A stretch of DNA of 64,000 bases, from positions 281,923-345,922 of the forward strand of contig NW_026942428.1 of assembly GCF_024139115.2 (NCBI RefSeq), written 5' to 3'. This DNA is from Armigeres subalbatus (lineage: Eukaryota; Arthropoda; Insecta; Diptera; Culicidae). Below, piece by piece: positions 10,501 to 22,856 of this stretch. The notes beneath the pieces are model-generated. The model searched no databases, was not told the origin of the DNA, and was given only the letters and a program-made list of their open reading frames with translations. A program made the position numbers and the translations under genes. Within the stretch, counting starts at the first letter, position 1. The number at the start of each line of letters is the position of its first letter.

Positions 10501-11471
10501 TAGACCTGTGCAGGAGTTCATGAAATTCACTCACCCGATGGATTTTGACATTTGAACTCGATGAATAAAAAAGTATTCATTCTTAGTAAACAGCGCACCG
10601 CTCAAACGTCAATGATGAACTCGGTGCATTGAACCATAGACTAACGCAAAATGAACTCCCCCAAGAAATTATGACGTTTGAGCGGGTCGAATAATGAACG
10701 CAAAATGAACTTTTGTTCGAGAAGACGACCCGCTCAAATGTCAAAATCCATCAGGTGAGTGAATTCGATGAACCCTGCATGATCTATGGGGGCGATGCAT
10801 AGGTTCATTATTTGACATTTGAGCGGTGCCGAAGATCATTTTGAATGAATTTGATGTATGAAAGTGTTCATTTTAGTAAACAGCACACCGCTCAAATGTC
10901 ATTGTGTTAATGCGATGCACCCATATAGATCTGTGCAGAGGTTCATCAAATTCACTCATCTAATGGATTTTGACACTAGGCAGGTATTCATTCGAACAAA
11001 AGTTCATTTTGCGTTCACTATGCGACCCGCTCAAACGTCATAATTTCTTGGGGGAGTTCATTTTGCGTTAGTCTATAGTGGAATATATAGATGAGCGAAG
11101 ATAAATCATCTATCTCCAAACGAACTGTCAAACGTGTCTCCAAACGAGCATGACGTCACTATTTCAATGGAAACGTTAAGGGCTGTGACGTCATATGCGC
11201 GTGTGCACGGGCAAAAAAATTGACTCAGCCATGCTTTCGCTCATCTATAGATTCTACTATCTATAGTCTATCGGTATCGTTTGAGCGGGTCGTCTTCTCG
11301 AACAAAAGTTCATTTTGCGTTCATTATGCGACCCGCTCAAACGTCATAATTTCTTGGGGAGTTCATTTTGCGTTAGTCTATCGGTGAATCAAAAATCGGT
11401 AGAACCAAGGTGAATACAAACAGGTGTAGCAGTATGCCAATTTCATGATTCAGCCATCTTGGATTTTTATA
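10501..11471. repeat. Composite MITE block, right (inverted) arm
   Basis: Inverted copy of 6641-7677, with the same elements in mirror order: hybrid unit, GACCCGCTCAAACGTCA units, ATGGGGCAGTGC-type unit, the GATGAGCGAA MITE (11075-11260), and the 65-bp AAGGTGAATACAAACAGG module at the outer end. About 66 bp shorter than the left arm through small gaps. Confidence 0.8.
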
Positions 11472-11675
11472 TTAGGTTCTGCAGCATGACGTCACGAATG
11501 AATTTGGTCCTCATCAAATGAACTTTTTTGACAGTTCAGTAGTACTTTCCACTGACTCCGACGAGGACTCCGACAAGGGTCGAGTTCGTGATTGGTTGGC
11601 TGCCCCCGAGTCCAACGCGAAGTACTACTAATCTGTCACCAGATTGAGGTTACGTACAGACGCTGCAGAACCTAA
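11472..11675. mobile_element. MITE, TTAGGTTCTGCAGC family, third copy
   Basis: 204 bp, intact termini, facing the interrupted copy at 6003-6639 across the inverted block. It abuts the next MITE, which begins at 11677, after a single base. Confidence 0.85.
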
Positions 11676-11676
11676 T

Positions 11677-11833
11677 TAGGGTCTCGCCGACATTTCTCAC
11701 CAACACGAACGCAGGTTCGTGGTTGCAAACAATCCCATTTGATTTTGTCGTGACACCTGCTCGTGGTTGCAAACAAACCGAGTAAAAGTGTGAGTGAAAC
11801 GTGCGTGTACGTACACGATCGCTGAAAGCCTAA
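11677..11833. mobile_element. Short MITE, TAGGGTCTC family, copy 2
   Basis: Nearly identical to 3055-3212. Directly followed by another insertion that copy 1 lacks. Confidence 0.6.
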
Positions 11834-12337
11834 TAGACCTGTGCAGCGGTTCATTAAATTCACTCACCCGATGGATTTTTACATTTGAGCGGGTCGTCTT
11901 CTCGAACAAAAGTTCATTTTGCGTTCATTATGCGACCCACTCAAACGTCATAATTTCTTGGGGGGTTCATTTTGCGTTAGGGCTCAGTCACAAATTACAT
12001 AACGCAACAAGGGGTGGGTGGGTATACAATATTGCGTTACACAATGTTACGGTTTGCCCAGGGGGATGGGTGGGTTCGTTCAGTTCTAAAAAATATTAAA
12101 AACGAAATTACTAATTAAATTCAAAGTTAAAAGCATTATTATGTACATTAATTAAGGTAGAGTTCACTAAAAATACCAATTTATCATTTTTATGAAATTT
12201 TGGTAGGACGTTATGCGTCACAGATGGGGGTGGGTGGGTATACCGGAAATGTTACAAACAAGTCACAGAGGGGTGGGTGGGGGTTCAAATTTGTCTTTTT
12301 TTGCGTTATGTAATTTGTGAATGAGCCCTTAGTCTAT
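11834..12337. mobile_element. ATAGACTAACGC-family MITE split by a second MITE
   Basis: The outer unit begins TAGACCTGTGCAG and ends GTTAGTCTA. It interrupts a segment that is continuous at 3205-3225 (GCCTAATTGTGCC), so its limits are well set. A 349-bp element lies within it. Confidence 0.8.
11980..12328. mobile_element. MITE, 349 bp, GGGCTCA termini, TTA duplication
   Basis: Terminal inverted repeats GGGCTCAGTCACAAATTAC and GTAATTTGTGAATGAGCCC, with TTA duplicated at 11977-11979 and 12329-12331. GGGGTGGGTGGG tracts lie inside. A 3-bp TTA target suggests a PIF/Harbinger-type source. Confidence 0.85.
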
Positions 12338-12476
12338 TGTGCCGGAGCCAAACATTGAACATTGTGGTTATGTTCGTTTCAGATCCTATGTTGAGAAGTA
12401 TTGTTATTATTTGGGAAAAAAACTCGGAAAAAATAAAAATTAACTTATTTTGAATTTTGTAGTATTTGTACAAATA

Positions 12477-13010
12477 TTCGGAATATATATACCTGAAGAA
12501 GCTTCCATAAGACTTCCTGAAGAAATTTCTGGAGAAACTTCAGTATAAATTCCTGATGATTTTTTCGGAGACTTCCTAATGAAACTCCTGAAGGAATTTC
12601 CTGAGGAATTGCTGTTGAAACATTCAAAAAAATTTCTGAGGGAACTTCCAGATAAATTTCTGGTGGAACTGCCAGGTGAAATGCTAATGGAACTTCCGGA
12701 GGAATTACAGGAGGAATTCCTGAGGGATTTTCTGAAGGATTTTCCTGAAGAATTCCTGGAAGGTTTTCCTGAGCAATTACTGAAAGAGTTTGCAGTGAAG
12801 TTCCCGAAGAAATTTCCGAAGAAACTTCCGAATGATCTTCTGGATAATTTTTTGGAGGTATCTCCTGAGGTATTGCTGCAGGAATTTCGAAAGAATTCCT
12901 GGAGGAAATAACAGAGAAATTCAGAGTATAATTTCAGAGGTATTACTGGAGAATCTTTCGGCAACATTCTTGGAGCATTATCAAGAGGAATTCCTGGAGA
13001 AACTTCAAAG
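12477..13010 (+). repeat. Element X fragment, copy 2 (12-bp array)
   Basis: Plus-strand copy of the core array of element X, joined at about 13010 to a truncated T-family MITE. The same junction recurs at 22648, so both came from one ancestor. The array frame is broken near 12885 by a missing base, which opens two overlapping frames. Confidence 0.8.
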
Positions 13011-13212
13011 TTATAAAAGTTCAAATTTGGCGTAATAATTGTCCTACAATGCTGAAATTAAAGTCGATTGTTTAGCATAAGTAAGCAAACGATCTACGGA
13101 TGTTTTCATCCCCATGGGCATTATGGTTCTCTCAATTAGTGCTATTGAAAAATCACTAGAAAAAAGCACGTGGTTTCCAAGATGGCCGATTGTGGCTTTT
13201 GTTGTATAACCT
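13011..13212. mobile_element. TTAA MITE (family T), truncated copy in block A
   Basis: Equivalent of 22649-22852. Its TTGTATAACC end is damaged here (ACCTGTAAAT instead of ACCACCTTAAAT). Confidence 0.75.
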
Positions 13213-13739
13213 GTAAATAGCAGCGCTCTTATTGCGCTACTAAATTTGGTCACCTGGCAGTCGCGCTACTGTTATAGCAGCGCGTTTAGTAACGACCGGT
13301 AAAGTGTCAAGTAATGATACTGCGCTTTGCCAAACAGCTCAAACTAACCACCGGTAATCTTGCTCTAAGCTTACATAACATGTTTAAATATTTATTTCTG
13401 GTATATTTGTTCAGTCCGACAAACAGCAATGATTTTTCCAATAAATAAATCTGGCAACGGTGAAGAGATGATTATTCTCTTGTGTATGCACACCTTTGTT
13501 TGCGTGTTGGCTATTGAGGTCTCCAAGCAGATTTTACCCACACTATCACAGAGTGAATTTTTTTTTTGCTGCACACTGAATCAAAATGAAAATGATCATT
13601 TTCACCTGATGTCTAGTTCAAATTTGCGATATTTTTCTTAGTGTTTCCACGCATTGTTTGTTGTTTTCTAACAGCAAACAAGAAAAATATGACAGTTCTA
13701 ACAGCAAACAAAAGAAAATTCTGTAAACACAGCACCAAC

Positions 13740-14141
13740 CAGGTATCTGGCACCCCCAATCCTACCCACTACGTTTGACAATAGCCAACATCTTTGAGTT
13801 TCCCATTGTTCTATTGAAATTGGGTTTCCCACTGACAATTCTATTTTGTAAACAAACCATTATTCCGAACTGATTTTTTCCAAATGGACGTATATATTTT
13901 TCACCATTTTTCGAGAACTTGTGCGAAAGTATGAATGCGAGGTGTGTTTGAACAACAATATTGATGCCTTTAATAATGGTTCATATTTCGATCGGCACCA
14001 AGCGCTCTACTTCGCCAAAATATTACGATATTTGAAACACATTTTCATTGGGAGGTTTTCGATGACTATAATTACGTCTTCGTGTTAATTTAATCGATGG
14101 TTTTGATGCTGGCATCAAAACGTAGCCCTTCGCAGACCCTG
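13740..14141. mobile_element. hAT-like MITE, block A copy
   Basis: Copy of 23374-23778. The left GCACCAAC duplication (13732-13739) is intact; the right one has lost a base. Confidence 0.7.
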
Positions 14142-14173
14142 GCACCAAACTGATGGGGGTTGGAGAGGGCTAT

Positions 14174-15306
14174 ACACATAATTTATTTTAACGGGCTCGG
14201 TAGACGAATTACCGATTTCTCAACAGCTGAGCTCTCGGTAGTCCGCTCAGTAAAAAAAATCAGCATTTTACCGAGTCCTCGGTTTGCTTTTCAGATGGTG
14301 AAATGTCAAACATTACTGATAAGAGCTGTAAAAATTACTGAGCGCTCTGTAAATATAAACTGAAGAATCTGTAAAAAGAATACAGACCTCGGTTAGGAAT
14401 ATTACCGATTTTTTTTTAAATATTTGTAAAAGAAGTAAAAAAAAAAGTTTTTGGTCGAAATGTGTATATTTATTTTCAAAAATGGTAAATGTAGATATAC
14501 AGCGTATAGAAACAAATTCGACCAAGCCGGATACAAAAACATCTTTAATGTATACAGGATTTGAGAGTTGGGCCATAGAGTTCATTCCAAATCCTGCCGC
14601 TACCAATGCCGTTCCATTTCATTACGTTCGTTGTGGGTGGTCCAGCAGATACAAGGGTGAGCATCAAAGCAAGTGGATAGATCAAAGGAAGATCACCTGC
14701 AGAACTTCCGTTGACTGATTGATTGGCCGCTTTGGACCGAACAATATACTGACGGCAACAATATACAACATTCTGTTCTTGGTTCCCGGTCTGGCGCTTA
14801 ACAAATACAGCAAACCTCCTGAAAATTTAAGTATATTTATATTATATTTTATGTGGACTGCTAGTTGGATCGGTTCTACTTACCGAATTATTCTCAAGAA
14901 AATAGTATTTGTTTGATTAAAAACACATTAAACCTCGTGCACAAAGTAACAGTTTAAAACCTAGAAAAGTTTCAATATACAATATGGCGTCACATCAAAG
15001 TGTCATGTGAGTCCTGAACGGGCCTCGGTAAAAGTATAACCGAAAGGTCAGCAAAGCCTATTTTTCTTACTGTTTGCTCGGTATTTTGTTTTGACAACTA
15101 CAAACAGAATTTATTGAACTGAGCAACTCGGTTATCTATTTTACCGATGGTCTGTAAATTGCATTACATTGCTGAGAGGTTGGTATAATTTATTACAATA
15201 ATCAGTTAACTTTTAAAAATTAACTGACCTCTCGGTTCATTTTCATGTTTACCGGGTAAAACCAGTAAAAAAATTTACCGAGGTGAAATTATCGATTTAA
15301 GTGTGT
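14174..15306. mobile_element. TACCGAG-rich element, block A copy
   Basis: Copy of 23811-24926, with many CTCGGTA/TACCGAG motifs. Its left ACACACTTAA terminus is altered to ACACATAA. Confidence 0.7.
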
Positions 15307-15732
15307 ACGTTGTATTGTTTGGATTGAATGAAGTTGCATCGCGTAGATTTTGTACTCACCATTTCACTTAATGAAATGGTGAATATGTTTTAGAAGTAAT
15401 TAAATCAAAGAAACAGTGGGAAAAGATCAAGTAATAAATCAAGTACGTGTGTTTGTGTTTGCTCCGAACGTTCGTAGTTTTCTAGTTTTCTAGTTTTCAG
15501 AGGCGTCGCGTGGTCAATTTTTCGGTTTTCAGTTGTTTGATATAGACGAATCCAAGTAAAATAAGAAGAAGACACACGACGGTGTTGGGTGATTATACAA
15601 TCAAGCCAGGGGCAGCAGGGACTTTGTCCAAGGGCTTGACGATCCCTCCCAGGCCATCTGCGAGTTGTGGCGCCTGCCCTAGGATGTGGTGGGGTTTGAC
15701 AGTGGGCCCTGTTAAACCTCTATAAAAGCTGC

Positions 15733-16129
15733 ATGTATCCGCAAGTAGGCTCCGCCAAAGCGACCGTGTGCCGCTCAAAGCGCACAAGCCCAAGTCCTGG
15801 TGTTAGGTGGGACGTTAAACAAGCCCTGACACGACAGCCCTCCGGCGAGACAGGAGGTTTGCGCAGGCCCAATAAGCCGCCTGGAAAACCAATCATTACG
15901 AACAATATAAGAGATAATGCGACTCGATATAATCGGCAAAGACCTGAGCGACGAATAAATGATCACGATTCGAAGCTTGGAACATGGAACTGCAAGTCGC
16001 TAGGTTTCGCAGGTTGCGACAGGATGATCTACGATGAATTACATCCCCCAACTTCGACGTCGTGGCGCTGCAGGAGATTTGCTCGACAGGACAGAAAGGG
16101 TGGAAAAGCGGGCATCAGCACTATAGGAT
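15733..16129 (+). pseudogene. RTE retrotransposon, copy A: 5' region and start of endonuclease
   Basis: An open frame covers the RTE leader and the first endonuclease residues (LGTWNCKSLGF, where the Asn is the metal-binding residue of APE-type endonucleases). It loses frame after MIYDELHP relative to the better copy at 25481-25768. It is cut by insert Y at about 16130. RTE proteins nick target DNA and reverse transcribe their own RNA; this fragment cannot. Confidence 0.7.
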
Positions 16130-18403
16130 TTCAGGCGGTCATTAATCGAAAATGTCATGTCTTCCGAATTATTTTAAATATTTTTCTCTCCATTGTCAAT
16201 ACTCTAATTAAGAGAAATTCTGAATTTGAAGTCTCTAGGTGCACTAGTTCCAAAGATATAAGGTGGCAAAGTCAGAAATGGGTAAAAAGTTAGCAAATTT
16301 TCTGAAAAATATTTTATTTTCAACTATTTATTGAAATATTTTTTAAATGTTTTTTCTTCAATGTTAATACATCATTACAAAGGTTATTGTATAAGCTTTT
16401 TAAATGGTGTGCAAAAACTAATGGTTACACTGTGAAAAAATTGAAAAAATGCGGAAGCAATATTTTTCAAAAACGACGCTATTTTCAACTTTGATAGTAG
16501 AAGAACTTTTTTCCTCAAGGAATCCCCAGGTTCTTTTATGATACACATCAAGGACAAAGCTTCGACTAAAATGTCCCGAAAGAATTTCTTGCCAGTATTT
16601 GCAATTAACAGAGTTAAGTCACTCTGATTTTTTTCATTTGTTTTTTTACCGTGTTTTGCCTCTCTCGTACTCCAAGGTTAATGCTCATTCAAAAACGAAT
16701 GTTTTGATAGAAGGCGGAGACCCCTAAGTGGTATATATCAACTAACTCAGCGCGAAGAATTGAGGTGATGTCTGTATGTGTGTGCATGCGCGTCTGTATG
16801 TATGTGCGCAAAAGAACGCAATCGCCATTTAGACACTTATTTGTGTCCGATTTTTTTTGCAAAAAGTTGCATTCGACGGAAATCTAGTCCCATCGTTTCC
16901 TATTGAAAATGGGTCAGACTGAACTATGCGCTCAAAGGGTATGGTCAAAATACATTTATTAGTAATAACTTCGACTTTATTTATAACCATTTGAGCTCAT
17001 TTAATTAACTTTTCAAAGGAGTAAATGAATAAAACCCCAATGCAATGCAGCACAACGGTAACGGAAGGATTTAACAGTTCGCTCATATATTTCCTGTCAA
17101 ATTTTACCGTTTCCGTCGCCATTCCCTTGAAATGCGTTTGGGGCTTGAGTGGTTTGAGTCATTCTCTAAACCTAATTTTCTGAGCTATTCATTAGCTACT
17201 GATGGAGAACTAAATATGAGATTTCATAACATGTAAATATTTATAAATCTCCTGGAATCAATAATTCCCGACATGTTTATTGCAAACGTAAAGACGAACG
17301 ATATCTTAGTTAGAACGGAGCGTATGAAATTCCTGCTAGTGTTCATGAATGTCTGGCTAATGGTAGGGAAATATTTATTCACTCATCTACACTTTGAGGT
17401 TCACTGGCTGAACAACCAGCGGAAAGTCAATATAAACAGTTGAAGAACTTTAGAACTCATAATGCAAGAAAATGATCAGAGAGGCAACTGTTGACATTTT
17501 CCTTCGTGCCTTACATGAATCAGATCCATTTTAAGCTCGATTTGGATAACGAGGAGACGTTGGAAAAAAATTTTCATAGTTATTCTTATGCCATGCGTAA
17601 TTTTGTAATATTTGAAGATTTTCAAAAGTTCTTTATCTTCTAATACTTTAGATGAATTTATCTCATCTTCCATCGTTGATGGAATTGAAGAAAATATCAT
17701 TGAAGACTTAAACCTTGACACAGAAAAAGAATGATGCTGTATATAACTTGTAGAAATCATGAAAACAAATCAAAGTAATTCAAATAGTGTTGTTATTTGA
17801 AATTAAAAGAATTTTGCTTTTTCGGAAGAATGGAGCATTCATTCCACAATGAATATCCACATTTTTTGAGAATATATTAATCTCATTTTTGAATAACTTG
17901 TACACGTAAAAATGTCATGGGATTGCGATTTCTAATTTGCTAATACCCTTTTTCAAAAGTTATTTTCAATTCTGATTATTTGATTAACATTTAATGCTTT
18001 ATGATCCTTCAGATCCTAGTACTTTGTCAAACAAATTGTTCTAAATACAAATTGTGAGGCATGAGAGTGAGAACAAAAAATATCACGGAATGTCATGAAA
18101 TTAATGTCATTTAACATGATCGCCGCCATAATGTCCATAAATTGCTGAACTTAGTTTTTGTACAGCCCCTTCCTTCTCCTTAAGAAAACGCACGAAATTT
18201 CAACTTCCCAAATAGGTTTGCTTTGTCACGTTAATCGAACCTATGAAAAAATAATTACGTAATTCATAGACGATCCCCAAAGGGGGGGTTGGAAATTGTA
18301 TATTCATGCTATTTCGACCATACACAGCTAAAACTAAGTGGAAAATCACTTTAAAAGTCAATTTTATTTTGACCGCTCGCTTGTATGGGGATCCCCCATA
18401 GTG
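16130..18403. mobile_element. Insert Y in block A
   Basis: Flanked by TCAGGCGG on both sides (left copy ends at 16138 region, right copy begins at 18405 region), whereas the block B copy is flanked by TCGGGCGG on both sides. The content matches 25762-28030 and has no transposase. It includes an inverted Z-family relative (about 16660-16930) and a diverged AGCCCCAAACGC-type palindrome (about 17034-17153). Confidence 0.7.
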
Positions 18404-18409
18404 ATCAGG

Positions 18410-20025
18410 CGGCTACCTTCTACCAAGCTGGCACTACCAACGAGCTGGGAACCGGCTTTATAGTGCTGGGAAAAATGCGCCAACGCGTGATTGGGTGGCA
18501 GTAATCAACGCAAGGATGAGTAAGCTGAGGATTAAAGGCCGTTTCTTCAACTATAGCATCATCAACGTACTGCCCACACGAAGGGAGACCCGACGACGAG
18601 AAGAAGCGTTCTACGCACAGCTGGAACAGACATACGATGGATGCCACTGCGGGACGTCAAAATCGTCATCGGTAACATGAACGCGCAGGTAGGAAGGAGA
18701 AATGTATAGACCGGTCATCGGACCGGATAGTCTGCACACCGTATCGAATGACAACGGCCAACGATGCATAAACTTCGCAGCCTCCCGCGGAATGGTAGTA
18801 CGAAGCACCTTCTTTCCCCGCAAAAATATCCACAAGGCCACATGGAATCACCTAACCAAGAAACGGAAAACCAAATCGACCACGTTCTAATCGACGGTAA
18901 ATTCTTCTCGACATCACGAACGTCCGCACTTACCACAGTGGGAATATTGAATCCGACCACTACCTCGTTGCAGTTTGCCTGCGCTCAAAACTCTCGACGG
19001 TGTACAACACGCGTCGAAGTCAGACGCCGCAGCTTAATATTGGGCGCGCTACAAGACGGTAGGCTGGCCAGAAATACGCGCAGCAGCTGGAAATGGCACT
19101 CCCAACGGAAGAGCAGCTAGGCGCAGCGTCTCTTGAAGATGGCTGGAGAGATATTCGATCCGCCATTGGTAGCACCGCAACCGCTGCGCGGCACGGTGCC
19201 CCGGATCGGAGAAACGACTGGTATGACGGCGAATGTGAGCAGTTAGTAGAAGAGAAGAATGCAGCATGGGAGAGATTGCTGCAACACCACACGAGGGCGA
19301 ACGAGGCACGATATAAACAGGCGCGGAACAGACAAAACTCGATTTTCCGGAGGGAAAAGCGTCAGCAGGAAGATCGAGACCGTGAAGAGACGGAGCAACT
19401 GTACCGCAATAATAACACACGAAAGTTCTATGAAAAGTTGAACCGTTCACGTAAGGGCCACGTGCCACAGCCTGATATGTGTAAGGACATAAACGGGAAC
19501 CTTCTTACGAACGAGCGTGAGGTGATCCAAAGGTGGCGGCAGCACTACGAATAACACCTGAATGGCGATGTGGCAGACGAAGATGGCGGTATGGTGATGG
19601 ACCTGGGGGAACGCGCACAGGACATAATTCTACCGGCCCCGAATCTCCAGAAAATCCAGGAGGAGATTGGCAGGCTGAAGAACAACAAAGCTCCTGGGGT
19701 TGACCAACTACCAGGAGAGCTATTTAAACACGGTGGTGAGGCACTGGCTGAAGCGCTGCACTGGGTCAATACCAAGATTTGGGATGAGGAAGTTTATCCT
19801 CAGGATGGTATGGAAGGTGACAGGTGTCCCATCTACAAAAAGGCCGATAAATTGGAGTTTAGCAACTACCGCTCAAGCACATTACTGAACGCCGCCTACA
19901 AGGTCCTCTCCCCAATTTTATGCCGTCGACTAGCACCAATTGCAAGGGAGTTCGTGGGGCAGTACCAGGCGGGTTTATGGGCGAACGCTCCACCACGGAC
20001 CAGGTGTTCGCCATTCGCCAAGTAC
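18410..20025 (+). pseudogene. RTE retrotransposon, copy A: rest of endonuclease and start of reverse transcriptase
   Basis: Frames in all three phases cover the endonuclease (MSKLRIKGRFFNYSI), the linker (19093-19554) and the N-terminal reverse transcriptase (19570-20025, KNNKAPGVDQLPGELF). Compared with the block B copy it has many one-base losses. The sequence ends at the word CCAAGTAC and jumps to an unrelated part of the block, so motifs DFKAAYD and FADD are missing. Confidence 0.75.
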
Positions 20026-22279
20026 AATTGCATTACATTGCTGAGAGGTTGGTATAATTTATTACAATAATCAGTTAACTTAATCTGACCTCTCGGTTCA
20101 TTTTCATGTTTACCGGTAAAACCAGTAAAAAATTTACCGAGGTGAAATTATCGATTTAGTGTGTCGTTGTATTGTTTGGATTGAATGAAGTTGCATCGCG
20201 TAGATTTTGTACTCATTTCACTTATGAAATGGTGAATATGAGAAGTAATTAAATCAAAGAAACAGTGGGAAAGATCAAGTAATAAATCAAGTGCGTGTGT
20301 TTGTGTTTGCCCCGAACGTTCGTAGTTTTCTGTTTTCTAGTTTTCAGAGGCGTCGCGTGGTCATTTTCGGTTTTCAGTTGTTTGATATAGACGAATCCAA
20401 GTAAAATAAGAAGAAGACACACGACGTGTTAAGGTGATTAACAAATCAAGCCAGGGCAGCAGGGACTTTGTCCAAGGGCTTGCGATCCCTCCCAGCCATC
20501 TCGAGTTTGGCGCCTGCCTAGGATGTGGTGGGGTTTGACAGTGGGCCCTGAAACCTCTTAAAAAGCTGCATGTACCGCAAGTAGGCTCCGCCAAAGCGAC
20601 CCGCTCAAGCGCAAGCCCAAGTCCTGGTGTTAGGTGGGACGTTAAACAGCCCTGACACGACGCCCTCGGCGAGACAGGAGGTTTGCAGGCCCAATAAGCC
20701 GCCTGGAAAACCAATCATACGAACAATATAAGAGATAATGCGACTCGATATAATCGGCAAAGACCTGGGCGACGAATAAAGGATCACGATTGGAAGCTTG
20801 GAACATGGACTGCAAGTCGCTAGGTTTCGAGTTGCGACAGGATGATCTACGATGAATTACATCCCACTTCGACGTCTGGCGCTGCGGAGATTTGCTGGAC
20901 AGGACAGAAAGTGTGGAAAAGCGGGCATCAGCACTATAGGATTTCAGGGGTCATTAATCGAAAATGTCATTCTTCCGATATTTTAAATATTTTCTCCATT
21001 GTCAATACTCTAATTAAGAGAAATTCTGTGAAGTCTCTAGGTCCTAGTTCCAAAGATATAATGGCAAAAGTCAGAAATGGGTAAAAAGTTAGAAATTTTC
21101 TGAAAAATATTTTATTTTCAACTATTTATTGAAATATTTTTAAATGTTTTTTCTCAATGTTAATACATCATTACAAAGGTTATTGTATAAGCTTTTAAAT
21201 GGTGTCAAAAACTAATGGTTACACTGTGAAAAAATTGAAAAAATGCGGAAGCAATATTTTTTCAAAACGACCTATTTTCAACTTTGATAGTGAAGAACTT
21301 TTTTTCCTCAGGAATCCCGGTTCTTTTATGATACACATCAAGGACAAAGCTGACTAAAATGTCCGAAAGAATTTCTTGCCAGTATTTGCAATTAACAGAG
21401 TTAAGTCACTCTGATTTTTTTTCATTTGTTTTTTACCGTGTTTTGCCTCTCGTACTCCAAGGTTAATGCTCATTCAAAACGAATGTTTGATAGAAGGCCC
21501 GAGACCCCTAGTGGTATATATCAACTACCAGCGCGAAGAATTGAGGTGATGTCTGTAGTATGTGCATGCGCGTCTGTATGTATGTGCGCAAAGAACGCAA
21601 TCGCCATTTAGACACTTATTTGTGTCCGATTTTCTCAACAAGTTTCATTCGACGGAAATCTAGTCCCATCGTTTCCTTGAAAATGGTCAGACTGAACTAT
21701 GCGCTCAAAGGGTATGGTCAAAATACATTTATTGTAATAACTACTTTATTTATAACCATTTGAGCTCATTTAATTAACTTTTAAAGGAGTAAATGAATAA
21801 AACCCCAATCATCAGCACAACGGTAACGGAAGGATTTAACAGTTCGCTCATATATTTCCTGTCAAATTTTACGTTTCCGTCGCCATTCCGCTGAAATGCG
21901 TTTGGGGCTTGAGTTTTGAGTCATTCTCAAACCTAATTTTCTGAGCTATTCATTAGCTCTGATGGAGAACTAAATATGAGATTTCATAATATGTAAATAT
22001 TTATAAATCTCCTGGAATCAATAATTCCGACTGTTTTATTGCAAAAGTAAAGACGAACAATATCTTAGTTAGAACGGAGCGTATGAAATTCCTGCTAGTG
22101 TTCATGAATGTCTGGCTAATGGTAGGAAATATTTATTCACTCATCTACACTTAGGTTCACTGGCTGAACACCAGCGGAAAGTCAATATAAACAGTTGAAG
22201 AAATTTAGAACTCTATAATGCAGAAAATGATCAAAGAGGCAAATGTTGACATTTTCCTTCGTGCCTTCATGAATCAGAT
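20026..22279. repeat. Indel-rich third copy of the middle of the block
   Basis: Collinear with 24777-27139 and 15157-17525 but 109 bases shorter than the former, through many scattered missing bases (for example CCGGTAAAACC for CCGGGTAAAACC, GTGTCG for GTGTACG). Both edges are abrupt and carry no terminal repeat or target duplication. It holds the end of the TACCGAG element, the RTE leader and endonuclease start, and the first part of insert Y, none readable. Confidence 0.85.
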
Positions 22280-22648
22280 ACTTCCAGATAAATTTCTGGT
22301 GGAACTGCCAGGTGAAATGCTAATGGAACTTCCAGAGGAATTACAGGAGGAATTCCTGAGGGATTTTCTGAAGGATTTTCCTGAAGAATTCCTGGAAGGT
22401 TTTCCTGAGCAATTACTGAAAGAGTTTGCAGTGAAGTTCCCGAAGAAATTTCCGAAGAAACTTCCGAATGATCTTCTGGATAATTTTTTGGAGGTATCTC
22501 CTGAGGTATTGCTGCAGGAATTTCCGAAAGAATTCCTGGAGGAAATAACAGAGAAATTCCAGAGTATAATTTCAGAGGTATTACTGGAGAATCTTTCGGC
22601 AACATTCTTGGAGCATTATCAAGAGGAATTCCTGGAGAAACTTCCAAA
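22280..22648 (+). repeat. Element X fragment, copy 3: uninterrupted 12-bp array
   Basis: About 30 successive 12-bp units in perfect register from 22283, consensus close to CTGGAGGAATTC or CCGAAGGAATTT. The translated frame repeats four residues, roughly L/P-E/K-E/K-F/L, giving an amphipathic acidic-aromatic polypeptide of about 120 residues within an open frame 22218-22655. No start context, domain or conservation argues for a real protein. Confidence 0.85.
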
Positions 22649-22852
22649 GTTATAAAAAGTTCAAATTTGGCGTAATAATTGTCCTACAATGCTGAAATTA
22701 AAGTCGATTGTTTAGCATAAGTAAGCAAACGATCTACGGATGTTTCATCCCCATGGGCATTGTGGTTCTCTCAATTAGTGCTATTGAAAAATCACTAGAA
22801 AAAGCACGTGGTTTCCAAGATGGCCGATTTGTGGCTTTGTTGTATAACCACC
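22649..22852. mobile_element. TTAA MITE (family T), truncated copy in block B
   Basis: Ends TTGTATAACCACC followed by TTAA (22853-22856). Its other end is replaced by the X fragment. Confidence 0.8.
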
Positions 22853-22856
22853 TTAA

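Larger units (their letters stand above)
12644..20025. repeat. Block A of a 7.38-kb near-identical duplication
   Basis: 7382 bp collinear with block B (22280-29663, 7384 bp). It includes the X fragment, a T-family MITE, a hAT-like MITE, the TACCGAG-rich element, the RTE 5' part, insert Y and most of the RTE endonuclease and reverse transcriptase. It stops abruptly within the RTE coding region at 20025. Differences from block B are mostly single-base gaps. Confidence 0.85.

Noticed and set aside
6641..11471. CRISPR-like array of direct repeats
   Set aside because: Repeats are inverted, of different lengths and families, with no regular spacers, in a eukaryotic context.
22218..22655. Acidic Leu/Phe-rich open frames (also 2055-2426, 12579-12911, 35211-35675) as real genes
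   Set aside because: They follow the 12-bp tandem unit, both strands are open, there is no domain or start context, and they sit inside mobile elements.
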